Assembly (NCBI GenBank): GCA_024281375.1
Contig: JAJSAD010000007.1
Location: 1-34,882 of the forward strand
DNA from: Alphaproteobacteria bacterium
GTDB lineage: Bacteria > Pseudomonadota > Alphaproteobacteria > Caedimonadales > UBA9215
Reading direction: 5' to 3'
Length of the DNA stretch: 34,882 nucleotides
The notes beneath the pieces are model-generated. The model had not been told where the DNA came from. It did not search any database and worked only from the letters and a program-made list of their open reading frames with translations. Of the stretch, positions 7,406 through 14,224 are shown piece by piece. The translations under genes and the position numbers were made by a program. The number at the start of each line of letters is the position of its first letter. Within the stretch, counting starts at the first letter, position 1.

Positions 7406-9292
7406 TTAAAAGGCCTGCCCTATACTAATATAAATTTGGAATGCACGATCAACAACCTTGCCACTGTCTTTTCGACGTTTGCGCAAGGGAATAGCAATAT
7501 CAGCTCTAATAGGGCCAAAGGACGTATAATAACGAATTCCCGTCCCCAAGCCCAAAAAGAGACGGTTCTTGAAAGTCGGATGGGTTGTGTCACTGATAAG
7601 CCCTCCCTCAAAAAACACAACCGCTCCCCAGCTATCTCCAAACCTCAAGCGAGGTTCTATACCGAATTCAAACAAGGACTTACCCCCAAGAGGTTTACCC
7701 TCACCATCGATTGGTCCGGCTAGTTGATAGCCATACCCTCGAATAGATCCCCCTCCACCGGAGAAGAAACGACGATCTCCCGGCATATCATTCACACTGC
7801 CTCCAAAGAGCATCCCAAGTCGGGACCAAAGGGCTAAAACATTACGATGATGTTTATCCATGGGAATATGGTAGGCACCATGCACTTGGGTGCGTGTTAT
7901 GAAATTTGTTTTCCCCAGGTGGCCATACTCAGGGGTTACATCAATCACAAGTTTACCGCCAGAGGAGGGCTCTAAGTCATCGTCCTGAGTATTAATGGTA
8001 AATCCTAAAGGAACGCCAACACCATCCACATGGATGATACTGCTATATTGGCTGAGTCGAACACTTTCAACCATAAGGCCGTAAGAATAGCTCCACCCTT
8101 CAGCAAGCTCATTCTTTAGAATCGCCGCAATACCATAGCCACGACTCCCATAAGCTCTCGTTCGTTCTTCCTTGTATTCAACGGTGGTTACGAGCGTTTG
8201 GTCCACTTTCAAAAAATCAGGCAATTGATAATCTAAGCCAACGAGACTCAGGCGTTGAGATTGCTCAGCACTCGCCATAAATTTATCCGCATTGCCTGTG
8301 ATGTTACGATGAATCCAACTGAGTTTCGTTCCTATACCAACAGAGGTACCAAATTTTACACCCGCAGAAACAGTCCGAGGTTTTGCATCGCTCAAATCAA
8401 CATTCATGGGCATGTCGTCGCCATCCTCTGTGTCTTCAGCTTTCTTTTCCCGTTGGATTTGTATCTTATTAAAGAGCTTGGTAGTACTCAGTTTATCCTG
8501 ATAGGCATCGACTTTACGTTGGTCATAAGGCTCACCCTCTTTAAAGGGTGCCCGATTTTTCACATAAGTATCGGGAACAACACCCGAACTTTTAAGACGG
8601 ATAATGCCAAATTTCACATAAGGGCCAGGATTAATTTTTAACACAAGATTCACGGTCTTGTCAGGCCTCGATATAATCGCTTCATGACCCTTAATCTTCG
8701 CAAAGGGATAACCGCAATTGGCCAAATGGTCTTTAAATTTATCAAAAGCACTCAAGACTTTTTCGGCGGTAAAGGTCTCCTCAATATGAATGCCCAATTC
8801 TTCGAGGTCTTTTTGACAAGGAGCCGGTCCCTTACCAAGGGGTTCAAAGCGAGCTTTAACGGTTTTTACTTTATAACGCTCACCGGTTGTAACAGAAAAA
8901 ATGATGTGTCGACTGATGTCTTTTTTACTAGAATCATTGATATCAAGGCTTGTGCTGGCATCATAATACCCAAAAGAATACAATACTTTTTGAAGCATCT
9001 CCAGATCATCTTGAGCTCGTTTTGAGAGGGCAAAAGAAGAATAAAGAGGACGTTTTTTCAAAAGAATAAGGTTCGATTTGCTTTCAAATTCTCCCGGAAC
9101 ATCTGTCTCTTTCAGGCCTTTAAGTTCATAGCTATAGGTCAGAACAGGAAGCTTACTTACAGGTTGTCCCGTAGAGGAGACTTCTGTTGGCGCCTCTTCT
9201 TTTCCAGTTTTATCCTGGGCCCACAAAACAGGAGGGCTAAAATACAATAACCCAAACAAAAAAAGATACCTGTTTTTTAAAAAGAGACCCAT
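7406..9292 (-). CDS. tamA: Outer-membrane translocation module protein TamA
   Basis: TamA is an Omp85-family beta-barrel that partners with TamB in outer-membrane protein assembly. The 628 residues comprise a signal peptide (cleavage near VLWAQ), an N-terminal region with POTRA-like segments up to about residue 280 (for example KRAQDDLEMLQKVLYSFGYYDA and PFKEGEPYDQRKVDAYQDKL), and a C-terminal 16-strand barrel. The Omp85 signature appears as FFSGGGGSIRGYGYQ, followed by SLFEFGIEPRLRF, FFEGG and GTGIRYYTSFGPIRADIAIPL. The protein ends in Phe, as expected for a barrel recognised by the BAM complex. It is first in the tamA-tamB pair; the next gene upstream (grxC) is separated by a terminator, so a promoter is expected between 9293 and 9354. 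Confidence 0.93.
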   Translation of the reverse strand: MGLFLKNRYLFLFGLLYFSPPVLWAQDKTGKEEAPTEVSSTGQPVSKLPVLTYSYELKGLKETDVPGEFESKSNLILLKKRPLYSSFALSKRAQDDLEMLQKVLYSFGYYDASTSLDINDSSKKDISRHIIFSVTTGERYKVKTVKARFEPLGKGPAPCQKDLEELGIHIEETFTAEKVLSAFDKFKDHLANCGYPFAKIKGHEAIISRPDKTVNLVLKINPGPYVKFGIIRLKSSGVVPDTYVKNRAPFKEGEPYDQRKVDAYQDKLSTTKLFNKIQIQREKKAEDTEDGDDMPMNVDLSDAKPRTVSAGVKFGTSVGIGTKLSWIHRNITGNADKFMASAEQSQRLSLVGLDYQLPDFLKVDQTLVTTVEYKEERTRAYGSRGYGIAAILKNELAEGWSYSYGLMVESVRLSQYSSIIHVDGVGVPLGFTINTQDDDLEPSSGGKLVIDVTPEYGHLGKTNFITRTQVHGAYHIPMDKHHRNVLALWSRLGMLFGGSVNDMPGDRRFFSGGGGSIRGYGYQLAGPIDGEGKPLGGKSLFEFGIEPRLRFGDSWGAVVFFEGGLISDTTHPTFKNRLFLGLGTGIRYYTSFGPIRADIAIPLRKRRKDSGKVVDRAFQIYISIGQAF

Positions 9293-9354
9293 GTATAAAC
9301 TTTTTTATTCTTATTGACTAAATTTTAACATAGAAATCACAGGGGGACGATAGA

Positions 9355-9384
9355 CAAAAAGACACCTATTGGTGCCTTTCTTAA
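9355..9384 (-). terminator. Intrinsic terminator of comF-grxC
   Basis: On the minus strand the sequence AAAGGCACC-AATA-GGTGTCTTT forms a nine-base-pair stem with one G-T-type mismatch and a four-base loop, followed directly by a T-run. It lies about 30 bases after the grxC stop and is a convincing Rho-independent terminator. Confidence 0.8.
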
Positions 9385-9412
9385 AGATGTTTAACTGTGT
9401 CTTTAAACCTTT

Positions 9413-9670
9413 CTAGGCATTCATGAGTGCATCAAGTTCACCCCGTTTATCAAAAGCTTGAAGCTCATCAAAACTGCCTACATGAAGATCGCCGATAAAA
9501 ATCTGAGGAACGGTTTTACGTCCCTGGGCTTTTTTAATAAGCATCATGCGAAGATCTGGATCGGACACATCCACTTCCTTGTACGCATATCCCTTACGCT
9601 GCAAAAGAGTTTTTGCGGCATCACAATAGGCACAACGTTTTGTGGTGTAAACTGTAATTTTTTCATTCAT
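9413..9670 (-). CDS. grxC: Glutaredoxin 3 (Grx, dithiol)
   Basis: Glutaredoxins use glutathione to reduce disulfides in the cytoplasm. The 85-residue product begins MNEKITVYTTKRCAYC, with the active-site CxxC at Cys13/Cys16. Family landmarks follow: the VPQIFIGDLHVGSFDEL segment, including the cis-Pro TVP glutathione-binding turn, and the C-terminal helix. The frame is open further upstream, but that would overlap comF and add an atypical hydrophobic leader. The ATG at 9670 with a GGGAG motif upstream gives the standard length and is chosen here. It follows comF closely and is probably co-transcribed with it. Confidence 0.93.
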   Translation of the reverse strand: MNEKITVYTTKRCAYCDAAKTLLQRKGYAYKEVDVSDPDLRMMLIKKAQGRKTVPQIFIGDLHVGSFDELQAFDKRGELDALMNA

Positions 9671-9701
9671 TTTAAGCTCCCATAGGAGAAACACTATTAT
9701 T

Positions 9702-10493
9702 TTACAATCGAGCAACACGAGCCAACGTCAAAACATTAACTTTTGCAGCCCCAGCACGCTTTAGAGCCATTGCACAGGCCTTAACTGTCGCACCGGACGT
9801 ATAAACATCATCTATGAGAGTTATTACTTTTTTATTAACAATGTCAATATTTTTTGCCGGAACGGCGAATTTTCCCGAAACATTTTTATGACGCTCTTCT
9901 TTTGTCAGATATCCCTGAGTTGGCGTATGCTCTATGCGTTCGAGGCCTTCTAGCAATGAAGGTATACCACTCTGTTGACTGAGAGCATTGGTTAACAGAG
10001 CCGCTTGATTATACTGACGCTTTAAGAGACGCCTCCAATGCAAAGGAACAGGAACAAAGTAATCTGTTTCCTGGATCATTTCAGAACCTGCACGATTAAG
10101 CCAAGCACCAAAAGTTGGGGCCATATGAATGGCATCTCCGTGTTTGAAACGCAAGATAAGATGTTTACTGTGATCATCATACAAAAGAGCTGATTTTGCT
10201 TGGCTAAAAGGGGGCGCGTCTTTGAGACAGGTAAGACAAGTAAGATCTTTCAAGGAATTATTCGTCACCTCAAAAGGAATGCCACAACGATCACAACAGG
10301 CCTGCGATAAAAAGGTAAGCCCTCCCCAACAAAACGCACATAATGAAGGCGTTATTGCTGTATTTTGAGAGCCTATTTCCTCCACAACATCACGACACAT
10401 TAGACACCTTGCTGGCAACAAAAAATGCAAAAAAGATGTTAGAATTGTCTTTGTCAAGCTTCTCTTGGGAGATGTAGATATAAACAGTGTCAT
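9702..10493 (-). CDS. comF: ComF-family amidophosphoribosyltransferase-like protein
   Basis: ComF proteins combine an N-terminal zinc-ribbon with a phosphoribosyltransferase fold and are linked to DNA uptake or processing. The 263-residue protein has cysteine pairs CLMC, CAFC, CDRC and CLTC in its first 100 residues. A central PVPLHWRRLLKRQYNQAALL segment and the PRPP-binding loop VITLIDDVYTSGATVKAC (about residues 215-235) follow. These are the diagnostic motifs. It is first in a two-gene unit with grxC, an arrangement common in alphaproteobacteria. The physiological role in organisms without a known competence system is unclear. Confidence 0.9.
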   Translation of the reverse strand: MTLFISTSPKRSLTKTILTSFLHFLLPARCLMCRDVVEEIGSQNTAITPSLCAFCWGGLTFLSQACCDRCGIPFEVTNNSLKDLTCLTCLKDAPPFSQAKSALLYDDHSKHLILRFKHGDAIHMAPTFGAWLNRAGSEMIQETDYFVPVPLHWRRLLKRQYNQAALLTNALSQQSGIPSLLEGLERIEHTPTQGYLTKEERHKNVSGKFAVPAKNIDIVNKKVITLIDDVYTSGATVKACAMALKRAGAAKVNVLTLARVARL

Positions 10494-10604
10494 TTGGACT
10501 TTCCCTCTTTCCCAATATCATACGCTTAAAGACGAAAAAAAAAAGTCCTCACAATTTCCTTCCTCTATCCCTTACCATTCATCAGTTTATACCCTTTAAC
10601 TTCA

Positions 10605-10640
10605 CTACCCGTCACTTTTGAAACTGAATAGGTATAGGTT
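10605..10640 (+). repeat. Short copy C of the dispersed repeat end
   Basis: The block TTTTGAAACTGAATAGGTAT is the same edge sequence seen in repeat copies at about 1078-1096 and 22815-22835. It is preceded by CTACCCGTCACTTT (10605-10618), which recurs exactly at 11053-11066, after the IS110 remnant. Only the terminal part of the dispersed repeat is present here. Confidence 0.6.
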
Positions 10641-10660
10641 TAGGGTCCAAATCCTCCCCA

Positions 10661-10858
10661 CTCCCCTTGTATGTTTGAAGTGTCCCTAAAAGTGTTTATG
10701 CTTAGGTTGCTCCCAAGAGACGGCAGTCCCTTGAGAGCGAGTGGGTAGGACCGTGTCTCCCCCCTTGTATGTTTGATGTATACCTAAAAGTGTTTATGCT
10801 TAGGTTGCTCCCAAGAGACGGCAGTCCCTTGGGAGAGAGTGGGTAGGACCGTCTCCCC
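10661..10858 (+). repeat. 98-bp tandem duplication
   Basis: Two adjacent units with a 98-base period share TGTATGTTTGA, CTAAAAGTGTTTATGCTTAG, GTTGCTCCCAAGAGACGGCA, GTCCCTTG and GTGGGTAGGACCGT with only a few differences. CTCCCAAG and CTTGGGAG inside the second unit are inverted and could form a hairpin around AGACGGCAGTC. The units carry no convincing coding frame. They lie just upstream of an IS110-type transposase start and could derive from that element's non-coding end. Confidence 0.8.
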
Positions 10859-10963
10859 CCTTGGTTTGAAGAACCGTGGAGTAGCAAGATCACCCACTCC
10901 TTACTTTTACCCTGCACAGATGAATGGGGGCGAGCCCCGAATACAAGGATAGGAACAAGTATA

Positions 10964-11083
10964 ATGCCAAATAATAAAAAGAAAACATTTATCGGAATCG
11001 ACGTCTCAAAATCCACTTTAGATAGAGGGGATACAACATCAAAAAAACCACGCTACCCGTCACTTTCAATTTTTCCCCTATAA
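10964..11083 (+). pseudogene. IS110-family transposase N-terminal remnant
   Basis: An ATG at 10964 opens a frame reading MPNNKKKTFIGIDVSKSTLD. The F-x-GIDVSK-x-x-LD string is the opening of the RuvC-like DEDD domain of IS110/IS1111 transposases and includes the first catalytic Asp. Similarity ends at about codon 20, and the frame stops at 11083. The other roughly 300 residues are absent. The preceding AAGGATAGGAA is a usable ribosome-binding site. The remnant lies between two exact copies of CTACCCGTCACTTT (10605-10618 and 11053-11066), which may mark the edges of the rearranged segment. Confidence 0.75.
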
Positions 11084-11122
11084 AGTTTGAGTCCTTTTTT
11101 CACTCTCCTCTCCTCTTTCTTT

Positions 11123-11208
11123 TCCTGCCTTTATTTTGCCGATTTTTTGACTCATAGTCATTAATACTGATAGAAAATGCCTATATGTCAAAAATCGCAC
11201 GGGATAAG
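11123..11208 (+). repeat. Palindromic intergenic repeat, unit 1
   Basis: The unit spans TCCTGCCTTTATTTTGCCGA through GGGATAAG and recurs 215 bases later at 11338-11423 with only a handful of changes. Inside it CGATTTTTTGACTCATA (from 11140) and TATATGTCAAAAATCG (11182-11197) are imperfect inverted arms that would fold the unit into a long AT-rich hairpin. No coding frame is shared by the two units. Confidence 0.8.
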
Positions 11209-11337
11209 CAGGGGAATTTAAGGGAGAAGAAAGTACTCCTTTAAAAACTGAGGGGTGATAAGACTGAAAGGGGAAAAGGTGGAATCCCCCTATCTCTCTC
11301 CAAGTTACCCGTTATTTTTTCATTCCCCACCCCCTCT

Positions 11338-11423
11338 TCCTGCCTTTATTTTGCCGATTTCTTGACTCATAGTCATTAATACTGATAGAAAATGCCTATA
11401 TGTCAAAAATCGCGCGAGATAAG
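11338..11423 (+). repeat. Palindromic intergenic repeat, unit 2
   Basis: This is the second copy of the palindromic unit, in the same orientation. Differences from unit 1 are few (for example GATTTCTTGAC for GATTTTTTGAC, and CGCGCGAGATAAG for CGCACGGGATAAG). Both units are preceded at some distance by TACCCGT-like sequence (11055 and 11306), so the duplicated segment may be larger and partly diverged. Confidence 0.8.
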
Positions 11424-11443
11424 TGGGGTGTTTTTAAAAGGAA

Positions 11444-11505
11444 GGTGTGAAAAGAGAGAGGTTTAGGTGTGAAAAGAGAGAGGTTTAGGTGTGGAAAGAG
11501 AGGGG
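11444..11505 (+). repeat. 22-bp tandem repeat, about 2.8 copies
   Basis: Two exact copies of GGTGTGAAAAGAGAGAGGTT plus TA are followed by a partial third copy with one change (GGTGTGGAAAGAGAGGGG). There are no spacers, so it is a simple minisatellite rather than CRISPR. Confidence 0.85.
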
Positions 11506-11863
11506 CTTTCCGAAGGTTAAAATCTAGAAAAAGGAGATTTTGTAAGGCCTCCTTTAATTATGTTTAGGAGCTGTAGAATAATTCAAAAAATCACCTTTTC
11601 AAAATTATTTACCCCAATAAAATCCCGGGTTTCTACGGGATTTACCCGCTGGAATCTTCATTTTTCTACAGGCCTCCTATACTTTTTTGACTCAAAGGAT
11701 CCCAATATTCCAGATATCTTATGCCTTCCCAATGCCACACGACATCAAGTTCAGCAGTTTAATAAAGGCTAACCTTCTTAGGTTCTATTGAAATTTTATT
11801 TTAGCCATTGTGCTGCAGCGATAAAGTGGGAAAAGTTTTAAATTTTTCAAACAAATATAAAAT
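11506..11863. other. Gene-poor stretch before the secreted-protein gene
   Basis: About 360 bases with no convincing gene. A 70-codon frame (11560-11772) is open, but its composition is irregular and it has no recognisable motif or clear ribosome-binding site. CCCGGGTTTCTACGGG (11623-11638) contains a small inverted repeat. The sequence becomes very AT-rich towards 11863. Confidence 0.4.
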
Positions 11864-11892
11864 TTGACAAATAATATTTAATAAGTTACAAG
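11864..11892 (+). promoter_or_regulatory. Possible sigma-70 promoter for the 530-aa gene
   Basis: A consensus -35 TTGACA (11864-11869) is followed after 17 bases by TACAAG (11887-11892), a weak -10 matching four of six positions. It lies 38 bases before the GTG start in a strongly AT-rich segment. The -35 is good; the -10 is the uncertain part. Confidence 0.4.
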
Positions 11893-11929
11893 TAAAATAT
11901 TGTATTAAAAATCTCAAATTGGAAAATTT

Positions 11930-13522
11930 GTGAAATATATTCTTAAAATATCGTTTGTTGCTTTTCTGTTCTTACTCAATTATCTATCTATTTTTGCGTC
12001 TTCTACAGAAGAGTTTACCTATGAATATCAATTAAATGTCGCTCTCAAACGCCAACAAGCCGGTGTTCTCTTTGATGCGCCCTTAGAGACTTCTGAAGGC
12101 TGGCAACAGTTCTTTGATCAAGGTGTTCGACGTGTGGAAACCGTTCTTGAAACCGATACATTGGTTGAGGAAGATCAAAAAACAGAACTCCACACTATGC
12201 TTGAGCTGGTAGCGGCTAAGGGAGAAAATTTATTCACAACTGGCGAGATGGATACCCATTGGTATGCATTTTTACATCGCTTGATGGGAGAAGTTTTATC
12301 ACGGGTGCAGGCGAAACAAGAGGGTGTCTATGAAGATCTTTTCTACCACTCCTATCCAAACCCAGATAAAAAAGAAGAATATGAAGAAAAAGAAGAAGGA
12401 GAAATTGTTTATTATGCAAGGGCAAAGAATTTTTCTATTCTTGTAAAAACTTTTGAAAAAACTCTCTTCTTGCGTAAAAATCATTTAAAAGAGGTTCGAG
12501 TTTTTTTGTGTTCGAAGCAAGAATTAGAAGATAAATCTTCTGTCCATTATAATTTTTCAATAGGCGACTCTCCCTTTGAAGAGACGGCTTATTTTTTACT
12601 TATGAAAACGTCTTTTCCTATTATACAAGACTGTTTTTACCTCCCCTTTATTGGCAGTCAAGAGGAAGTCCTCTTTCCGGTGCCCTTAATGAATAGAGCC
12701 ACAACACACCGGATTTGCTCCGTAGGCTACCCAACAGTCCCAACGGCTTTTGATGGCGGTTTACTGTCAACAGCAACAAAATTTGGAAACCATGATCTCA
12801 TTGATCACGGCATAATATTTCGTGCCCTACCGGGTACTCTTATTATGCAGCTTAATGTTGAGGAAGATCCCCTTTTACAAGTCATACATCCTTTATTAGA
12901 AAAAATTGAAGACCACCCAAATAAAAGTGAGCGCGGTGCCTTGCAAGCTGGGTTCTTTAGGGCGACCCACGAATTTGATTGGAGATTTTTATTGAGGCCG
13001 ACACTGGGAACTCGGCCCTTTACTGATGCAGTAAATCCGAATCGTTGGAAGGAAGAGATTCAAGGAAAACAAACTTCCTTATATTATCCATTAACCTTGC
13101 CTATGGAAAATGAATTCTCTTTTTTTCAAGAACATTTTAGAAGATTTGATGTAGAAGTGACAGGACCTTTTGACCCCACCAATTTCACATATGAGCTATC
13201 AAAACCAGAAAACCCTATTTATTATTTTTCTGTTGAACCAAAATCTTTTGCTGCTGCAGAAGACCTTTCAAAGAAAAAATCTTTTGTATCTTTCGATCAG
13301 GAAAATCACGTTATTTCTACTAAAAAATTTAATTATGCAAGATACAAAACTGTATTATGGGATCAGTATCAAATGCTTATTGACTTGGGAGTTGACCTCC
13401 CAAGCTCTCTTAAGACCGAAGACGGTGATTTTTTTACCGAAGACACGTTAAATAGGACTTTGGTAGCTAAGTATTTTCAAGAGGTGATCTATCCTCTATT
13501 GCTGAAAGTAGCACAGTCTTAA
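11930..13522 (+). CDS. Large secreted protein of unknown function
   Basis: The 530-residue product starts at GTG 11930 and has a clear signal peptide: basic MKYILK, a hydrophobic core to about residue 22, likely cleavage after IFASS. I recognise no family. The mature protein is acidic. It has an N-terminal helical part (about 25-150) with FEDLFYHSYPNPDKKEEYEE-like charged sequence, a central region with CSVGYPTVPTAFDGGLLSTAT and FGNHDLIDHGIIFRALPGTL (about 260-310), then HEFDWRFLLRPTLGTRPFTDAVNPNRW. The His/Asp-rich NHDLIDHG cluster could bind metal, but that is a guess. The gene stands alone between a repeat-rich island and the efflux operon, with its own possible promoter. In a host-associated bacterium an exported effector or surface protein is plausible but unproven. 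Confidence 0.8.
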   Translation: MKYILKISFVAFLFLLNYLSIFASSTEEFTYEYQLNVALKRQQAGVLFDAPLETSEGWQQFFDQGVRRVETVLETDTLVEEDQKTELHTMLELVAAKGENLFTTGEMDTHWYAFLHRLMGEVLSRVQAKQEGVYEDLFYHSYPNPDKKEEYEEKEEGEIVYYARAKNFSILVKTFEKTLFLRKNHLKEVRVFLCSKQELEDKSSVHYNFSIGDSPFEETAYFLLMKTSFPIIQDCFYLPFIGSQEEVLFPVPLMNRATTHRICSVGYPTVPTAFDGGLLSTATKFGNHDLIDHGIIFRALPGTLIMQLNVEEDPLLQVIHPLLEKIEDHPNKSERGALQAGFFRATHEFDWRFLLRPTLGTRPFTDAVNPNRWKEEIQGKQTSLYYPLTLPMENEFSFFQEHFRRFDVEVTGPFDPTNFTYELSKPENPIYYFSVEPKSFAAAEDLSKKKSFVSFDQENHVISTKKFNYARYKTVLWDQYQMLIDLGVDLPSSLKTEDGDFFTEDTLNRTLVAKYFQEVIYPLLLKVAQS

Positions 13523-13543
13523 ACTTAATTTTTATTAGTAACC

Positions 13544-13587
13544 CCTCCCTCAAAAAAAGGAGGTGGAAAGTAATGAGGGAGGGCTAC
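13544..13587 (+). terminator. Hairpin after the 530-aa gene
   Basis: CCCTCCCTC (13544-13552) and GAGGGAGGG (13579-13587) are perfect inverted repeats with a 26-base loop; the first arm can also pair more tightly with GGAGG inside the loop. No T-run follows, so it is only a weak terminator candidate. Confidence 0.35.
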
Positions 13588-13669
13588 AGAATAGGTTTTC
13601 TTAAAGACGCTATGTGAAATTGTAAAGAACGTGTATCCTTAAGAATAAGAAAAAAATGCGGAGGTTATC

Positions 13670-14224
13670 ATGATAGAAATAGTCCCCAATTGGCATCCCC
13701 TTGCCGTTCATTTTCCAATAGCGCTGATTATGACATCAACGTTATTTTTTCTGGCGGGCCTTGTGTTGAGATCCAATCTGTCAAAAGAATTATTGGTAGC
13801 CTCACGGTGGTGCCTCTGGGGAGCTGGGCTTGCAGCCCTTATTGCCGCAACCTTTGGGTGGCTTGCTTATAATTCTGTTGCCCATGATACACCCTCCCAT
13901 GCAGCCATGACCCTCCATAAAGACTGGGCTCTTCCAACGGCTATTTTTATCTTCTTTCTAGCCCTTTATGCTTATGCTATTCGAGACATTTGGGGACGTG
14001 AAAGGAAAGGTCTTGTTGCGGGGTTGCTTATTTCTGCTAGTCTTCTGACCTCTGTTACCGGATGGCTTGGAGGAGAAGCCGTGTATCGTTACGGTATTGG
14101 TGTCATGCGTATTCCTAATGCCGATGACCATGCTCATGCTGGTGGAGAAGATGATGTTGAAACATCTGATCATGACGATTCAAAAGCCCCCCATGGAAAG
14201 GCCGGAAATACCCATGATCACTAA
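13670..14224 (+). CDS. DUF2231-type membrane protein with His-rich tail
   Basis: The 184-residue protein begins with IVPNWHPLAVHFPIALI, the hallmark opening of DUF2231 membrane proteins (His at the helix start), followed by four predicted transmembrane segments (about 12-33, 45-67, 87-107, 115-138) and GWLGGEAVYRYGIGV, also typical. The last 35 residues are hydrophilic and rich in His and Asp (DDHAHAGGEDD, SDHDDSKAPHGK, THDH), which suggests metal binding. GCGGAGG precedes the ATG at a suitable distance. It overlaps the TolC-like gene by 11 bases and heads a metal-efflux operon, where DUF2231 proteins are often found. Its exact role, perhaps in metal or redox handling at the membrane, is not established. 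Confidence 0.8.
   Translation: MIEIVPNWHPLAVHFPIALIMTSTLFFLAGLVLRSNLSKELLVASRWCLWGAGLAALIAATFGWLAYNSVAHDTPSHAAMTLHKDWALPTAIFIFFLALYAYAIRDIWGRERKGLVAGLLISASLLTSVTGWLGGEAVYRYGIGVMRIPNADDHAHAGGEDDVETSDHDDSKAPHGKAGNTHDH

Noticed and set aside
9671-9718. Extended N-terminus of the glutaredoxin
   Set aside because: It overlaps comF and adds a hydrophobic leader not expected in a cytoplasmic glutaredoxin.
10702-11016. Minus-strand 104-codon frame across the tandem repeats
   Set aside because: It consists mostly of the 98-bp repeat read in reverse and runs antisense to the IS110 start; its composition is not protein-like.
11444-11505. CRISPR-like array
   Set aside because: The repeats are contiguous with no spacers, there are under three copies, and no cas genes are present.
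11560-11772. 70-codon plus-strand frame
   Set aside because: No family, no clear ribosome-binding site, and it lies in a decayed AT-rich gap; probably chance.
14067-14213. Extended start for the TolC-like gene inside the DUF2231 gene
   Set aside because: The extension is out of frame with a well-supported gene and would bury the signal peptide; the ATG at 14214 is preferred.
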